Shown: positions 25,872-35,411, counted from the first letter of the stretch. The stretch: DNA of 64,000 nt from Lachnospiraceae bacterium UBA7054 (GCA_002492725.1 DLAF01000013.1:1-64000), one strand, 5' to 3'. Numbers and translations are program-made. The notes: generated by a model not told the origin, from the sequence alone.

Positions 25872-26792
25872 TTATTTTAAAATCTCCTTTGCAGAAGCCG
25901 CCAGTCCCGCGATTCCCTGAATCTCCGAAGGGATAATGATCTTCGTTGCCTGCCCGTTTGCCGCTCTCTCGAAAGCCTCCAGACTCTTGATCTTTAAGAC
26001 TGCCTCGTCTGCGCCCGCCTCTCTGATCATGCGGATACCGTCAGCCGTAGCCTGCTGCACCTTGAGAATAGCCTCCGCCTCACCTTCCGCCTCGCGGATC
26101 ATCTTTTCCTTCTCCGCCTCAGCCCTTAAGATCGCGGACTGCTTTTCAGCCTCAGCCTCTAAGATTGCCGACTCCTTCTGACCTTCCGCCACCAGGATGG
26201 TAGACTTTTTCTCACCCTCGGCTCTAAGGATCGCCTCACGGCGCTCACGCTCCGCCTTCATCTGCTTCTCCATCGCGTCCTGAATGGCCGCCGGAGGAAT
26301 GATATTTTTGAGCTCGACACGGTTCACCTTGATGCCCCAGGGATCAGTCGCGATATCCAGGGAAGCACGCATCTTCGTATTGATGACCTCACGGGAAGTC
26401 AATGTCTGGTCAAGTTCCATCTCACCGATGATATTTCTAAGCGTCGTGGCCGTCAGATTCTCGATGGCCATGATCGGATTCTCCACGCCATAAGCAAAGA
26501 GCTTCGGATCCGTGATCTGGAAAAAGACCACCGTATCGATCCGCATGGTAACGTTATCCTTTGTGATCACAGGCTGGGGTGCGAAATCCACCACCTGTTC
26601 CTTCAGGTTCACTCTCTTTGCCACCGTGTCAATAAAAGGCACCTTGATGTGCAGACCGACGGACCAGGTCTGCTGGTAAGCGCCAAGACGCTCCACCACA
26701 TACGCATGCGCCTGCGGAACGATCTTGATGCAGGACATCAGGATCAACAGCGCTAAGATCAACAGTACCAAAAAAGCAATCACTCCACCCAT
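25872..26792 (-). CDS. SPFH/band 7 membrane protein (QmcA-like stomatin)
   Basis: The 306-residue protein has one N-terminal membrane segment (about 3-22) followed by a band 7 domain (VPQAHAYVVERLGAYQQTW). A long coiled coil rich in RAEGEKKS and EAEAEKQ repeats and a short hydrophobic C-terminus follow. Such proteins assemble into ring-like membrane scaffolds. The nfeD gene lies just upstream in the same operon, the usual pairing. AAAGGAG precedes the start. Confidence 0.95.
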   Translation of the reverse strand: MGGVIAFLVLLILALLILMSCIKIVPQAHAYVVERLGAYQQTWSVGLHIKVPFIDTVAKRVNLKEQVVDFAPQPVITKDNVTMRIDTVVFFQITDPKLFAYGVENPIMAIENLTATTLRNIIGEMELDQTLTSREVINTKMRASLDIATDPWGIKVNRVELKNIIPPAAIQDAMEKQMKAERERREAILRAEGEKKSTILVAEGQKESAILEAEAEKQSAILRAEAEKEKMIREAEGEAEAILKVQQATADGIRMIREAGADEAVLKIKSLEAFERAANGQATKIIIPSEIQGIAGLAASAKEILK

Positions 26793-26813
26793 ATTCTTTT
26801 CTCCTTTCTTCCG

Positions 26814-27257
26814 TCAGCGTTTCTCTTCCACGATGAGCTTTACGCCGTCGATTGCCAGTATCACCACCACCGCGCCCACAGGCAGGGTAATGTTTTCGTC
26901 CCGGGTTCTTGCAGACCACTCCATGCCGCCCACGTTGACCTGGCCGATGCCCTGTAAATTGTCAATTTCACTGATTACAATGGCCTGCCTGCCTACCAGG
27001 CTCTCCGCGTTTGTGCGGACTCTGTCCTTATTGAAATACTTCACCGCGATCGGTCTGGTAAAAAACAGGAGCAGTCCCGATACCACGAGAAACAAAATAA
27101 TCTGAATCACCAATGGCAGCCCCAGCATGGACGCAAGCGTAGCCACCAGCGCTCCACCTGCAAACCAGACCGTCGTCAGCCCCATTGTCAAAAGCTCTAT
27201 GACCACCAACAGCACTAAAATAATCAGCCAGACCATCGTCATATTCAGTAGATTCAT
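26814..27257 (-). CDS. NfeD-like membrane protein
   Basis: The 147-residue protein has two or three N-terminal membrane segments (about 8-30 and 38-70) and a C-terminal OB-fold domain (about 85-147) containing VGRQAIVISEIDNLQGIGQVNVGGMEW. It is the short NfeD form without the serine protease domain. It pairs with the SPFH gene 21 bases downstream, where NfeD is thought to work with stomatin-like scaffolds. GGAGGATAAGGG precedes the ATG. Confidence 0.92.
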   Translation of the reverse strand: MNLLNMTMVWLIILVLLVVIELLTMGLTTVWFAGGALVATLASMLGLPLVIQIILFLVVSGLLLFFTRPIAVKYFNKDRVRTNAESLVGRQAIVISEIDNLQGIGQVNVGGMEWSARTRDENITLPVGAVVVILAIDGVKLIVEEKR

Positions 27258-27362
27258 GTTATTCCCTTATCCTCCATGTCAGAGTGTTCTTTCTCCTTCC
27301 TCCATGGTACTATATTATTCCCCCAATAGCAAGACTTATCACCTTTTTACTATTCTCCCGCA

Positions 27363-27412
27363 ACGCAGAGAATGCCCGCTTTGGGGCATTCTCTTGCATG
27401 AAACATAGAAGT
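27363..27412. repeat. Dispersed palindromic repeat, copy 1
   Basis: AGAGAATGCCC and GGGGCATTCTCT form a hairpin (27367-27394). The flanks GCAGAGAATG...CATTCTCTTG and the following 18 bases resemble the element at 36122-36171. Arms and right flank are conserved while the loop differs. Confidence 0.5.
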
Positions 27413-27415
27413 TCA

Positions 27416-27465
27416 AAAGCTGCTATGCTGCTTTAGCGAATACAGCCTTTGCTGCGAGCAGCTTT
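27416..27465. repeat. Inverted repeat in the nfeD/sleB-like intergenic region
   Basis: AAAGCTGCT (27416-27424) and AGCAGCTTT (27457-27465) are perfect inverted copies 32 bases apart. The interior is also rich in GCTGC words. Function unknown. Confidence 0.4.
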
Positions 27466-27495
27466 CTCAGATGCTGTAATCGTAAATCATTTAGG

Positions 27496-27543
27496 AAAGA
27501 ATGACGCAGTCATTCTTTGGTCGCAGGATGCTGATCCTGCGAC
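27496..27543 (-). terminator. Double hairpin after the SleB-type hydrolase gene
   Basis: Two perfect 10-bp stems lie side by side: GTCGCAGGAT/ATCCTGCGAC (27520-27543, touching the stop codon) and AAAGAATGAC/GTCATTCTTT (27496-27518). The tract after the second stem on the minus strand is only moderately T-rich. They probably form the transcript end. Confidence 0.55.
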
Positions 27544-28616
27544 TACCAGAAGATCTGCCGGTCAATCTGCAGCCCGGCATGATTCCCCGCCGCCTTAATC
27601 GTCCTAAAGTGCGTCGCATCGCCCACATTGGTCTCCCCGTTGATGGCAGCCCTGGCCGCTTCCCAGCAGCTCTCCGGGATATCACCGCCATAGACTTTGG
27701 CCACCTTGCCGTTCATGGCAGGCGTAAACTGTCCCGAGGCAAATATAACACCCGATATCGTATTCGGATAAGCGCCGCTTCTGACACGGTTCATAACCAC
27801 TGCACCCACCGCCAACTTTCCGTTATAGGTCTCAATGCCGGCCTCACAGTAGATCAGCGCTGCCAAAAGCCTGGTGTCGTCGCCTCCCACTACCACAGCG
27901 CCGCGGTTAGCCGTCAGCTTCGCCTGCCGCTCCGCCTCTTCTCTCTTTTTGATTGCAATCAACGTCTCGCCTTCGTCAATGTGGAAATCGACATCCACAT
28001 ACTCCGCCGACACAAAGCCTGTCTGCCCTTCATAATCAACACTGATCCAATCATCATCGAGCACCTCTATGATCTCCAGCTCCTCGTCCTGCGGAATGAA
28101 ACCCACCGCTGTGGCATCGCCGTCCGGCTCCTCCCTCACGCAGAGCGTCTCCGTCTCGATCTGCACGATGAGATTGCCCACATCATTCGCCAACGTTTCC
28201 GCATCCTCCCCAAACAGGAGGTACTCATCGCTGGCCCAGCCTACCAAATCTCCGCTCCTGAGCCTTGTCCAGCCGTCCTTTCTCTCCAGGATTCTGCCAC
28301 CGCAGTCCTTGTAAAGAAGTCCTACCTTAGCTGACTCTTCGTTGGCCTCTTCGCGCACATTCAAGGCGATCTGGACATTCGCCATGACCAGATCCGTCTC
28401 CTTCTTTGCCTGTCCGCCATTAGCTTCTGACATCTGTGTCAGTTCTCGGATCGCATCCACATTCGGGGATTTCCCCGTGGGATCTACGATCTGAGTGACG
28501 CCCGCATTCAGGGAATCTACCGGATCACTGCCACTCGCCTGCGTCTCCAGAGACAAACCGCATAAACAGATTCCAAGAATAAGGCCGGCGCACAGAAGTT
28601 TACAGCTTCTCAGCAT
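27543..28616 (-). CDS. Secreted SleB-type cell wall hydrolase with SH3-like domains
   Basis: The 357-residue protein has a signal peptide (about residues 1-28, ending after CGLSLETQAS). Two bacterial SH3-like domains follow (about 80-225), and then a C-terminal Hydrolase_2 domain with LLAALIYCEAGIETYNGKLAVGAVVMNRV and the catalytic-type Glu in YCEAG. This family includes the SleB spore cortex lytic transglycosylase and vegetative wall hydrolases. Here the SH3 domains in place of a peptidoglycan-binding domain favour a vegetative role. ATG 28616 follows GGAGGG; the in-frame start at 28634 lacks a site. Confidence 0.93.
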   Translation of the reverse strand: MLRSCKLLCAGLILGICLCGLSLETQASGSDPVDSLNAGVTQIVDPTGKSPNVDAIRELTQMSEANGGQAKKETDLVMANVQIALNVREEANEESAKVGLLYKDCGGRILERKDGWTRLRSGDLVGWASDEYLLFGEDAETLANDVGNLIVQIETETLCVREEPDGDATAVGFIPQDEELEIIEVLDDDWISVDYEGQTGFVSAEYVDVDFHIDEGETLIAIKKREEAERQAKLTANRGAVVVGGDDTRLLAALIYCEAGIETYNGKLAVGAVVMNRVRSGAYPNTISGVIFASGQFTPAMNGKVAKVYGGDIPESCWEAARAAINGETNVGDATHFRTIKAAGNHAGLQIDRQIFW

Positions 28617-28696
28617 AGCACCCTCCGTCTCCATCCATAACTTCCAAACAGATTAAGAATGTTACAAAAATGTTACAGTTTGATTAAGTATGGATT

Positions 28697-28725
28697 ATTT
28701 TAGCAAAACACCTATTCTTTGTCAA
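28697..28725 (-). promoter_or_regulatory. Sigma-A promoter of the SleB-type hydrolase gene
   Basis: On the minus strand TTGACA (28720-28725) and TAAAAT (28697-28702) are 17 bases apart, about 80 bases before ATG 28616. Confidence 0.8.
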
Positions 28726-28868
28726 GTTTATACAATTCAGCTCTGAAATACCTCAATATTTTGTTACTATTTTTTTACAAAACACAAGATGTTCCGACAA
28801 CCACCTCTAAAATGCCATTTTCTGCTATGTGACACACGCTCACATTCCGCCGGGTTTTCTCCGCCGCG

Positions 28869-29663
28869 TCACAGTTTCCCGGATTTCTCCACCGCCGCCA
28901 GCAGGGCATCCATCACCGCGCCGCGAAAGCCTGCCTTCTCCAACGCTCTCACGCCTTCTATGGTAGTGCCGCCGGGAGAGCAGACCATATCCTTAAGCTC
29001 CCCTGGATGCTTTCCCGTTTCCAGCACAAGCTTCGCGCTGCCAAGAACCGCCTGCGCGGCAAACTCATACGCCTGCGTGCGCGGCATTCCCGCCGCCACT
29101 CCCGCATCGGCCATCGCCTCAATAAACATAAACACATAGGCGGGGGAAGAACCGCTCACCGCGCCCACCGCGTCCATCAGCCGTTCCTCCACAAGACTGG
29201 CCCGTCCGAAACTTCCCATCAGGCGCAGGCTGTAGGCCAGCTCTTCCTCCGTCACCACGTCGTTTGCACAAATTCCCGTGCACCCCTCGCCGACAAGGGC
29301 CGGCGTATTCGGCATACAGCGCACCAGCCCAAGCGGTCTGTCAAAGGCTTCCGCCAGCCAGGACAGCGTCTTGCCCGCAGCAATGCTGATCACCAGTGTC
29401 CCTTCTTTCACGCTGTCCCGAATCTCTCCGATCACACTCTCCAAAAACTGGGGCTTTACCGCCAAGATAAGAACATCCGCCGTAGCAGCCACCGCCCGGT
29501 TGGAACTTTCCACGCCGATACCGTAAGCCTCCCGCACGGCATCCAGTGTCTTTTGCGTCTTCGCGGAACCAAGGATATCTTCCCGCGATGCGATTCCCTC
29601 CCGCAGCATACCGCCAATGATGGCCCGCGCCATATTTCCCAGTCCGATAAATCCTATTTTCAT
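28869..29663 (-). CDS. proC: Pyrroline-5-carboxylate reductase
   Basis: The 264-residue enzyme makes proline from pyrroline-5-carboxylate with NAD(P)H. The dinucleotide-binding site is GFIGLGNMARAIIGG, and VRCMPNTPALVGEG and the C-terminal dimer domain with VCSPGGTTIEGV are typical. ATG 29663 has GGGAGGAG upstream. The frame is open to 29750, but that extension adds 29 residues not seen in the family. Confidence 0.96.
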   Translation of the reverse strand: MKIGFIGLGNMARAIIGGMLREGIASREDILGSAKTQKTLDAVREAYGIGVESSNRAVAATADVLILAVKPQFLESVIGEIRDSVKEGTLVISIAAGKTLSWLAEAFDRPLGLVRCMPNTPALVGEGCTGICANDVVTEEELAYSLRLMGSFGRASLVEERLMDAVGAVSGSSPAYVFMFIEAMADAGVAAGMPRTQAYEFAAQAVLGSAKLVLETGKHPGELKDMVCSPGGTTIEGVRALEKAGFRGAVMDALLAAVEKSGKL

Positions 29664-29816
29664 ATTTGAGCTCCTCCCTTTCTCCGTTTTTATTTCAATA
29701 ACACGTGCTACTTTCCTGAATTTTCCAGCATTTTCAGGTAATCTGCCCATAACGCCTTCATTTCCATTGTGATGTCATCTGTACTCATTTTTTAAAATTA
29801 AATTCTGATTTAATAA

Positions 29817-30614
29817 TTATTTTGCCTTTCTTCGCTGCCTATAGGCTTCATATAACAGAATGGAAGAGGCCACGGCCGCATTCAGAGATTCCACCTGTCC
29901 TTCCATGGGAAGCCTGATCCATTCGTCCGCCAAAGCCGCCGTCTCCTCCCGCAGTCCCCGCCCCTCGTTTCCGATCAAAAAGGCTGTTCCCTCTCCGTAG
30001 TCGCAGGCATCGTAATCCGCTTTTCCGGATAGGTGCGCTGCAAAAATCCGCACGCCATGTTCTTTCAGCATCTCCACGACCGGGCCAAGCGCTTCTGCAT
30101 AGAGAAAGGGCACGCGATATATGGAACCCATCGTGGATCGAATGGTCTTAGGGTTATATAGATCCGTCGTCCTGCTGCTCATAATGACGCCGTCCGCTCC
30201 TGCCGCCTCCGCCGTGCGAAAGATCGTCCCCAGATTGCCCGGATCCTGCAGATCCTCCAATAATATAAATAACGGTTGTTTCCTTTTGGCCTTTGACAGC
30301 ATTTCTTCTATATTATAAGAATACTGTCGTACCAGACATAAAATTCCCTGCGGTGTCACCGTATCCGACAGTTTTCCGAACACCTCATCGGAGACGATTT
30401 CACAGGGAAGCGCTTTTAATTTCTCCCCATACTGCGCAGAGATATGAGCCCATGCGCTCTTGGCCACAAACACCTGCGCAATCCGCTTAGCCGGCGCCTC
30501 GCCAAACAGCTTTACGCCCTCCACCACAAAGAGACCGCATCGGTCTCGCTCCTTTTTTTTCGCGAGAAGGGCTGCGGCCTCTTTAATGTATTTGTTGTGT
30601 ACACTGGTTATCAT
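29817..30614 (-). CDS. SpoU/TrmH-family RNA 2'-O-methyltransferase
   Basis: The 265-residue enzyme methylates a ribose 2'-OH in rRNA or tRNA using SAM. It has an N-terminal RNA-binding substrate domain (about 1-95) and a SPOUT knot domain with LLEDLQDPGNLGTIFRTAEAAGADG, IGNEGRGL and IRLPMEGQVESLNAAVA. It overlaps pfkA by 4 bases (ATGA) and is probably translated by coupling. The target nucleotide cannot be deduced. Confidence 0.93.
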   Translation of the reverse strand: MITSVHNKYIKEAAALLAKKKERDRCGLFVVEGVKLFGEAPAKRIAQVFVAKSAWAHISAQYGEKLKALPCEIVSDEVFGKLSDTVTPQGILCLVRQYSYNIEEMLSKAKRKQPLFILLEDLQDPGNLGTIFRTAEAAGADGVIMSSRTTDLYNPKTIRSTMGSIYRVPFLYAEALGPVVEMLKEHGVRIFAAHLSGKADYDACDYGEGTAFLIGNEGRGLREETAALADEWIRLPMEGQVESLNAAVASSILLYEAYRQRRKAK

Positions 30615-31579
30615 AGGATCTTTGACATCTCATAGGGATAATCCGGAATCCCCTTTTCCATGTTCAAAGCCTCCTCGATGTCAAAATCCATAAACTCACC
30701 GTGCTGGTATCCGACTACCCTGTTTGTCTTGCCCTCACAGAGAATATCCGCCGCATAGCAGCCCATGATCGAAGCATAGTAGCGATCTTTACAGGTAGGC
30801 GACCCGCCTCGCTGCATGTATCCTAAAATCGTGGCCCTAGTCTCAATACCCGTCGCCGCCTCAATCCTTCTCGCCATGGAAGTGGAATGCCCGATACCCT
30901 CCGCGTTGATGATCAAATGATGGGTCTTTCCGCGCTTTCTGTTGGCAATGATATTATTAATGATCTGCTGTTCATTGAAATCATATTTTTCCGGAAGCAA
31001 AATATCTTCCGCCCCGTTGGAGATACCGCACCAAAGTGCGATATAACCCGCGTTTCTGCCCATAACTTCGATGATGCTGCACCGCTCATGGGAGGACGAG
31101 GTATCTCTCACCTTATCAATGGCCTGCATCGCCGTATTGATGGCCGTGTCGAAACCAATCGTATATTCCGTACAGGCAATGTCCAAATCAATGGTTCCCG
31201 GTATACCGATGGTATTGATCCCGTGTCTGGAAAGTGCCTGCGCGCCACGGTAAGAGCCGTCGCCGCCGATGACCACCAGACCGTCAATACCGTGCTTATG
31301 GCAGATATCAGCGCCCTTCTTCTGCCCTTCTTCCGTGCGGAACTCATGACAGCGGGCCGTGCCCAGGATCGTGCCGCCCCGCTGGATCGTGTCCGACACC
31401 GTCCACTTTTCCATATCGATAATTTCTTCGTTCAGGAGACCCTGATATCCCTTTTTGATCCCCTTGACCTTGACTCCGTTAGCGATTGCCTTTCTGACCA
31501 CCGCACGAATCGCCGCATTCATGCCCGGCGCATCGCCGCCGCTGGTCAAAACACCGATTGTCTTAATCTGCTTCGCCAT
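30611..31579 (-). CDS. pfkA: 6-phosphofructokinase (ATP-dependent type)
   Basis: The 322-residue glycolytic enzyme phosphorylates fructose 6-phosphate. It shows GVLTSGGDAPGMNAAIR, the ATP-type GGDGSYRGA (Gly rather than the Asp of PPi enzymes) and GIPGTIDLDIACTEYTIG. The usual TIDND reads TIDLD here. ATG 31579 is chosen because it gives the family length; the frame is open upstream to 31636. It has its own promoter and is coupled to the RNA methyltransferase gene. Confidence 0.96.
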   Translation of the reverse strand: MAKQIKTIGVLTSGGDAPGMNAAIRAVVRKAIANGVKVKGIKKGYQGLLNEEIIDMEKWTVSDTIQRGGTILGTARCHEFRTEEGQKKGADICHKHGIDGLVVIGGDGSYRGAQALSRHGINTIGIPGTIDLDIACTEYTIGFDTAINTAMQAIDKVRDTSSSHERCSIIEVMGRNAGYIALWCGISNGAEDILLPEKYDFNEQQIINNIIANRKRGKTHHLIINAEGIGHSTSMARRIEAATGIETRATILGYMQRGGSPTCKDRYYASIMGCYAADILCEGKTNRVVGYQHGEFMDFDIEEALNMEKGIPDYPYEMSKIL

Positions 31580-31652
31580 ACCGTATCCCATACCTTTCTG
31601 CCACGCCGGACATCCCGTTTCCTGCCCGTAAGACAAAATTTTCCTCTTTCTT

Positions 31653-31681
31653 ATTTTATCCTATTAAAGTAAGTTTTTCAA
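31653..31681 (-). promoter_or_regulatory. Sigma-A promoter of pfkA
   Basis: On the minus strand TTGAAA (31676-31681) and TAAAAT (31653-31658) are 17 bases apart. It lies downstream of the structured element at 31711-31842, so pfkA does not depend on read-through from dnaE. Confidence 0.75.
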
Positions 31682-31710
31682 TATTTTTTAAGCCATGTCC
31701 AGCAAACAGA

Positions 31711-31842
31711 ATGTCGCAATCTCAAGGAGCCCCTCAAAATGCACCGGTACTTAGCGAGGTAAAGAGTTGCTTTGCAACTCTCGAGCTTAGTATCCGCTGT
31801 GCATTTTGCGGAGCGAAAGCGCGGCGACGGAGATTGTGACAT
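31711..31842. repeat. 132-bp nested inverted-repeat element between dnaE and pfkA
   Basis: Four nested or stacked pairings are visible: ATGTCGCAATCTC with GAGATTGTGACAT (one mismatch) at the ends; AAAATGCAC (31736-31744) with GTGCATTTT (31799-31807); CGGTACTTAGC with GCTTAGTATCCG; and AGAGTTGC with GCAACTCT around a TTT loop (31763-31781). It starts 16 bases past the dnaE stop. It could act as the dnaE transcript end, or be a REP- or MITE-like element. Confidence 0.65.
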
Positions 31843-31858
31843 GCCGCTTGCGTCCGCC

Positions 31859-34800
31859 TTACACAACTTTGACATTCCCCTCCCCAAACGCCTTCTGCAG
31901 TCTTTCCACCAGCATCCCGTCCGCCGCCACATTCCAATTGGCAGACAGGGGATTCATGGCCTTCGGGTTCTCCACGTAGATCACCACGCTGTCCCTTCCC
32001 TCCGACTCGCGCAGGATGGAAAAGACCTCTTCCCGTTTTGCCTCGTAAGCTTCTTTGGTGGGAAATTTGATCCACAGTTTTCTCGGCACCTGTTCAAAAG
32101 GCGTGATCTGCTCACAGACCAGCTTCGCGTCCTTGTCCTCCTCGAGGGAGACGCGTCCTTTGACAAAGACCTTGCCATCCTCAACAATGCTATTGCCGTA
32201 CCGTTCATAATCTTTTGGAAAAACAATCACTTCTACAGAGCCGACCAAATCCTCCACTTGCAAAAAAGCCATCACCTTCTCGTTTTTCGTGTACTTGATT
32301 TTCTTCTCCACGATCATACCGCCGATTGTGACCCTGGTGCCATCCTGTACGCGGGTGTCGCCTGTCTCCTCATTCCACACAAAATCAGCCGTGGTGTTGG
32401 TGATATGTTTCTTCCAAAGCTCCTGATATTCTTCCAGCGGATGGCCGCTGATATAGATGCCGAGCACCTCCTTTTCAAAAGCCAGTTTCATTTCCTTCGA
32501 GTATTCCCCCACATCGGGAAGACTCACGCGAAAATCCGCCTTTTCCTCCTCATCTGCGATATCAAAGAGAGAAATCTGCCCCGCCAGATTATTCTTGCGG
32601 TTCTGCTGGATGCCGTCTATCACCTGTAAGTACACGCTTAAAAGCTGCTTTCTCGTGCCGCCCAGGCTGTCCATGGCGCCCGCCTTGATAAAGTGCTCGA
32701 TAATGCGCTTATTCATGTCGCGATCCGTCACACGGGTCACAAAATCCCCCAGGTTCCGATATGGCCCTCTGGCTTCGCGCTCCGCCACCACCGCGTCGAT
32801 CACGGGCCGTCCCACGCTCTTGATGGCAGAAAGGGCATAACGAATCTGTCCGTTTGAAACGGAAAATCCGTTCGCACCCACATTGATGTCCGGAGGCAGA
32901 ATCTGGATCCCCATGCTTCTGCTTGTCATGATATACTCTGCCACCTTGCCGGGATTGTCGATTACAGAAGTCATCAGGGCCGCCATAAACTCCACGGGAT
33001 GATAGTATTTCAGATAGGCCGTCTGGTAGGCAACCACCGCATAGCAGGCTGCATGGGACTTATTGAAGGCATACTTGGCAAAATCCATCATCGTATCGTA
33101 GATGTGATCCGCCACCTTCGCGTCGATGCCATTCGCCACACAGCCGGGTACGCCCTCCTCGGGATTTCCGTAAGTGAAATTCTTCCGCTCCTGCTCCATC
33201 ACATACTGCTTTTTCTTACTCATCGCGCGGCGCACCAGATCGCTTCGGCCCATCGTGTAGCCGCCAAGTTCCCGCACAATCTGCATCACCTGCTCCTGAT
33301 ACACGATACAGCCGTAGGTGGGCGCCAGGATCGGTTCAAGCTGCGGGCAGTCGTAAGTCACCGTCTCCGGGTGGTTCTTTCCCATGATGTATTTGGGGAT
33401 AAAGTCCATCGGCCCCGGTCGGTAGAGCGAAATGCCGGCGATCACATCCTCGAGGCTCTGGGGCTTCAGCTCCTTCATAAAGCTTTTCATACCGCCGCTT
33501 TCCAGCTGGAACACGCCGTCCGTCCGCCCCGTCCCCAGGGAAGCCAGCACCGCCTTATCATCGTAATCAATGGCATCGATATCGATGTCGATTCCTTTGC
33601 TCTCCTTCACCAGCCGCACCGCATTCTGGATCACCGTCAGCGTCCGAAGGCCCAAAAAGTCCATTTTCAAAAGCCCCAGCTCCTCGATGGTAGTCATCGG
33701 AAACTGGGTGGTGATGGAACCGTCGGCGCCGCGGGAAAGCGGCACAAACTCGTCCGCCGCCTCCGGGCAGATCACCACACCCGCCGCGTGCATGGAAGTG
33801 TGCCTGGGCAGTCCCTCCAACCTTCTGCACATATCGATCAGGCTGTGCACCTGTTCATCCTCCTCGTAGAGACTCTTAAACTCCGGATTCATCTCCAGGG
33901 CGCGGTCAATGGACACGCCCTGATTCTGCTCAACGGGTATCATCTTCGCGAGACGGTCCACATAGGCGTAGGGCAGATCCATCACTCTGCCCACATCACG
34001 GATTACGCCCTTGGCCGCCATCGTACCGAAGGTGACAATCTGCACCACCCTGTCGCTGCCATATTTTTGACCAACATAGTCAATTACTTCCTGTCGTCTC
34101 TCAAAACAGAAGTCCACGTCAATATCGGGCATGGAAACACGCTCGGGATTGAGAAACCGCTCAAAGAGCAGATTGTATTTGATGGGGTCGATATTGGTGA
34201 TTTTCAGACAGTAGGAAACAATGCTGCCCGCCGCCGAACCTCTGCCCGGCCCCACCGCAATCCCGTTCTCGCGGCAGTAATTAATATAATCCCACACGAT
34301 CAGAAAATAGTCCACAAAACCCATATTCCTGATCGTGTCAAGCTCATAGCGCAGACGCTCCTGCAGGATGCCGTCATCGTCAGGATAACGCTCCTTCATG
34401 CCGTCCTGACATAACTTATTTAAGTAAGTCCAGGAGTCGTACCCCTGCGGCGCGTCGTAACGCGGCACCTTATAATTGCCAAACTCGATCTCCACATGAC
34501 AACGGTCAGCAATCCGCTGGGTATTCTCCACCGCCTCCCACGCGTAGGGAAAAAGCCCCTTCATCTCCTCCTCGCTCTTGACATAGTACTGGCCGCCCTC
34601 GTAGCGCATACGATCCTCATCGGCCACCTTTTTCCCCGTCTGCAGACAGAGCAGCACATCGTGTGGCTGAGCGTCTTCCGCATAAGTATAGTGCACATCA
34701 TTGGTGGCAACCAGGGGAATATCCAGCTCTTTGCTCATGCGAAGAAGCACGGAATTGACCGACTGCTGCGCCGGAATCCCGTGATCCTGTAATTCCAAAA

Positions 34801-35314
34801 AATAATTATCCTTTCCAAAAACAGCCTGATACTTTAAGGCCGCCTTTTTCGCCTCCTCTACAAGCCCCTTTTGGATATAGCGGGGCACCTCCCCCGCAAG
34901 GCAGGCGGAAAGTGCGATAATGCCCTCATGATACTGCTCCAAAACTTCCATATCCACACGCGGCCTGTAATAATACCCTTCCGTGAAACCCTTACTGACA
35001 ATCTTTACCAGATTGGCATAACCCGTGTTATTTTCCGCCAGCAGCACCAGATGATAATAGCGGTCCTCGCCGCCGGTTAACTCCCTGTCAAAGCGGGAGT
35101 GGGGCGCCACATAGACCTCGCAGCCGATGACGGGATTGATCCCCGCCTCCTTCGCCGCCTTATAAAAATCAACGACACCGTACATGACGCCGTGATCGGT
35201 GATCGCCGCGCTGTCCATCCCCAGCTCTTTCACATACCTCACATACTCTTTGATTTTGTTGGAACCGTCCAGGAGACTGAACTCCGTATGGACGTGGAGA
35301 TGCGCAAATGCCAT
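31859..35314 (-). CDS. dnaE: DNA polymerase III alpha subunit DnaE
   Basis: The 1151-residue replicative polymerase has an N-terminal PHP domain (HLHVHTEFSLLDG). The C-family polymerase core carries the metal-binding Asp pair in MPDIDVDFCFERR and GPGRGSAAGS. Helix-hairpin-helix motifs and an OB fold lie near the C-terminus (about 990-1070). There is no proofreading exonuclease insert, so it is DnaE rather than PolC. The length is normal. GGAAGGACACC precedes the ATG. Confidence 0.97.
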   Translation of the reverse strand: MAFAHLHVHTEFSLLDGSNKIKEYVRYVKELGMDSAAITDHGVMYGVVDFYKAAKEAGINPVIGCEVYVAPHSRFDRELTGGEDRYYHLVLLAENNTGYANLVKIVSKGFTEGYYYRPRVDMEVLEQYHEGIIALSACLAGEVPRYIQKGLVEEAKKAALKYQAVFGKDNYFLELQDHGIPAQQSVNSVLLRMSKELDIPLVATNDVHYTYAEDAQPHDVLLCLQTGKKVADEDRMRYEGGQYYVKSEEEMKGLFPYAWEAVENTQRIADRCHVEIEFGNYKVPRYDAPQGYDSWTYLNKLCQDGMKERYPDDDGILQERLRYELDTIRNMGFVDYFLIVWDYINYCRENGIAVGPGRGSAAGSIVSYCLKITNIDPIKYNLLFERFLNPERVSMPDIDVDFCFERRQEVIDYVGQKYGSDRVVQIVTFGTMAAKGVIRDVGRVMDLPYAYVDRLAKMIPVEQNQGVSIDRALEMNPEFKSLYEEDEQVHSLIDMCRRLEGLPRHTSMHAAGVVICPEAADEFVPLSRGADGSITTQFPMTTIEELGLLKMDFLGLRTLTVIQNAVRLVKESKGIDIDIDAIDYDDKAVLASLGTGRTDGVFQLESGGMKSFMKELKPQSLEDVIAGISLYRPGPMDFIPKYIMGKNHPETVTYDCPQLEPILAPTYGCIVYQEQVMQIVRELGGYTMGRSDLVRRAMSKKKQYVMEQERKNFTYGNPEEGVPGCVANGIDAKVADHIYDTMMDFAKYAFNKSHAACYAVVAYQTAYLKYYHPVEFMAALMTSVIDNPGKVAEYIMTSRSMGIQILPPDINVGANGFSVSNGQIRYALSAIKSVGRPVIDAVVAEREARGPYRNLGDFVTRVTDRDMNKRIIEHFIKAGAMDSLGGTRKQLLSVYLQVIDGIQQNRKNNLAGQISLFDIADEEEKADFRVSLPDVGEYSKEMKLAFEKEVLGIYISGHPLEEYQELWKKHITNTTADFVWNEETGDTRVQDGTRVTIGGMIVEKKIKYTKNEKVMAFLQVEDLVGSVEVIVFPKDYERYGNSIVEDGKVFVKGRVSLEEDKDAKLVCEQITPFEQVPRKLWIKFPTKEAYEAKREEVFSILRESEGRDSVVIYVENPKAMNPLSANWNVAADGMLVERLQKAFGEGNVKVV

Positions 35315-35376
35315 GTTGGTGTCCTTCCCAAATATCTTGTGTAACTGCCGTTTTCCGTATCTTTGCCGTCTTGTTT

Positions 35377-35405
35377 ATTATAGACTGCCGGGAAGAAACA
35401 GTCAA
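35377..35405 (-). promoter_or_regulatory. Sigma-A promoter of dnaE
   Basis: On the minus strand TTGACT (35400-35405) and a perfect TATAAT (35377-35382) are 17 bases apart, about 60 bases before the ATG. Confidence 0.82.
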
Positions 35406-35411
35406 ACACAT

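Noticed and set aside
29708..29788. Minus-strand 26-codon ORF between the RNA methyltransferase and proC genes
   Set aside because: It has an ATG and reads like a small helix, but no ribosome-binding site precedes it (only A/T-rich DNA), so a translated peptide is not supported.
32999..34414. Plus-strand ORF of 471 codons opposite dnaE
   Set aside because: It mirrors the codon pattern of dnaE and shows no protein family features; it is a shadow ORF.
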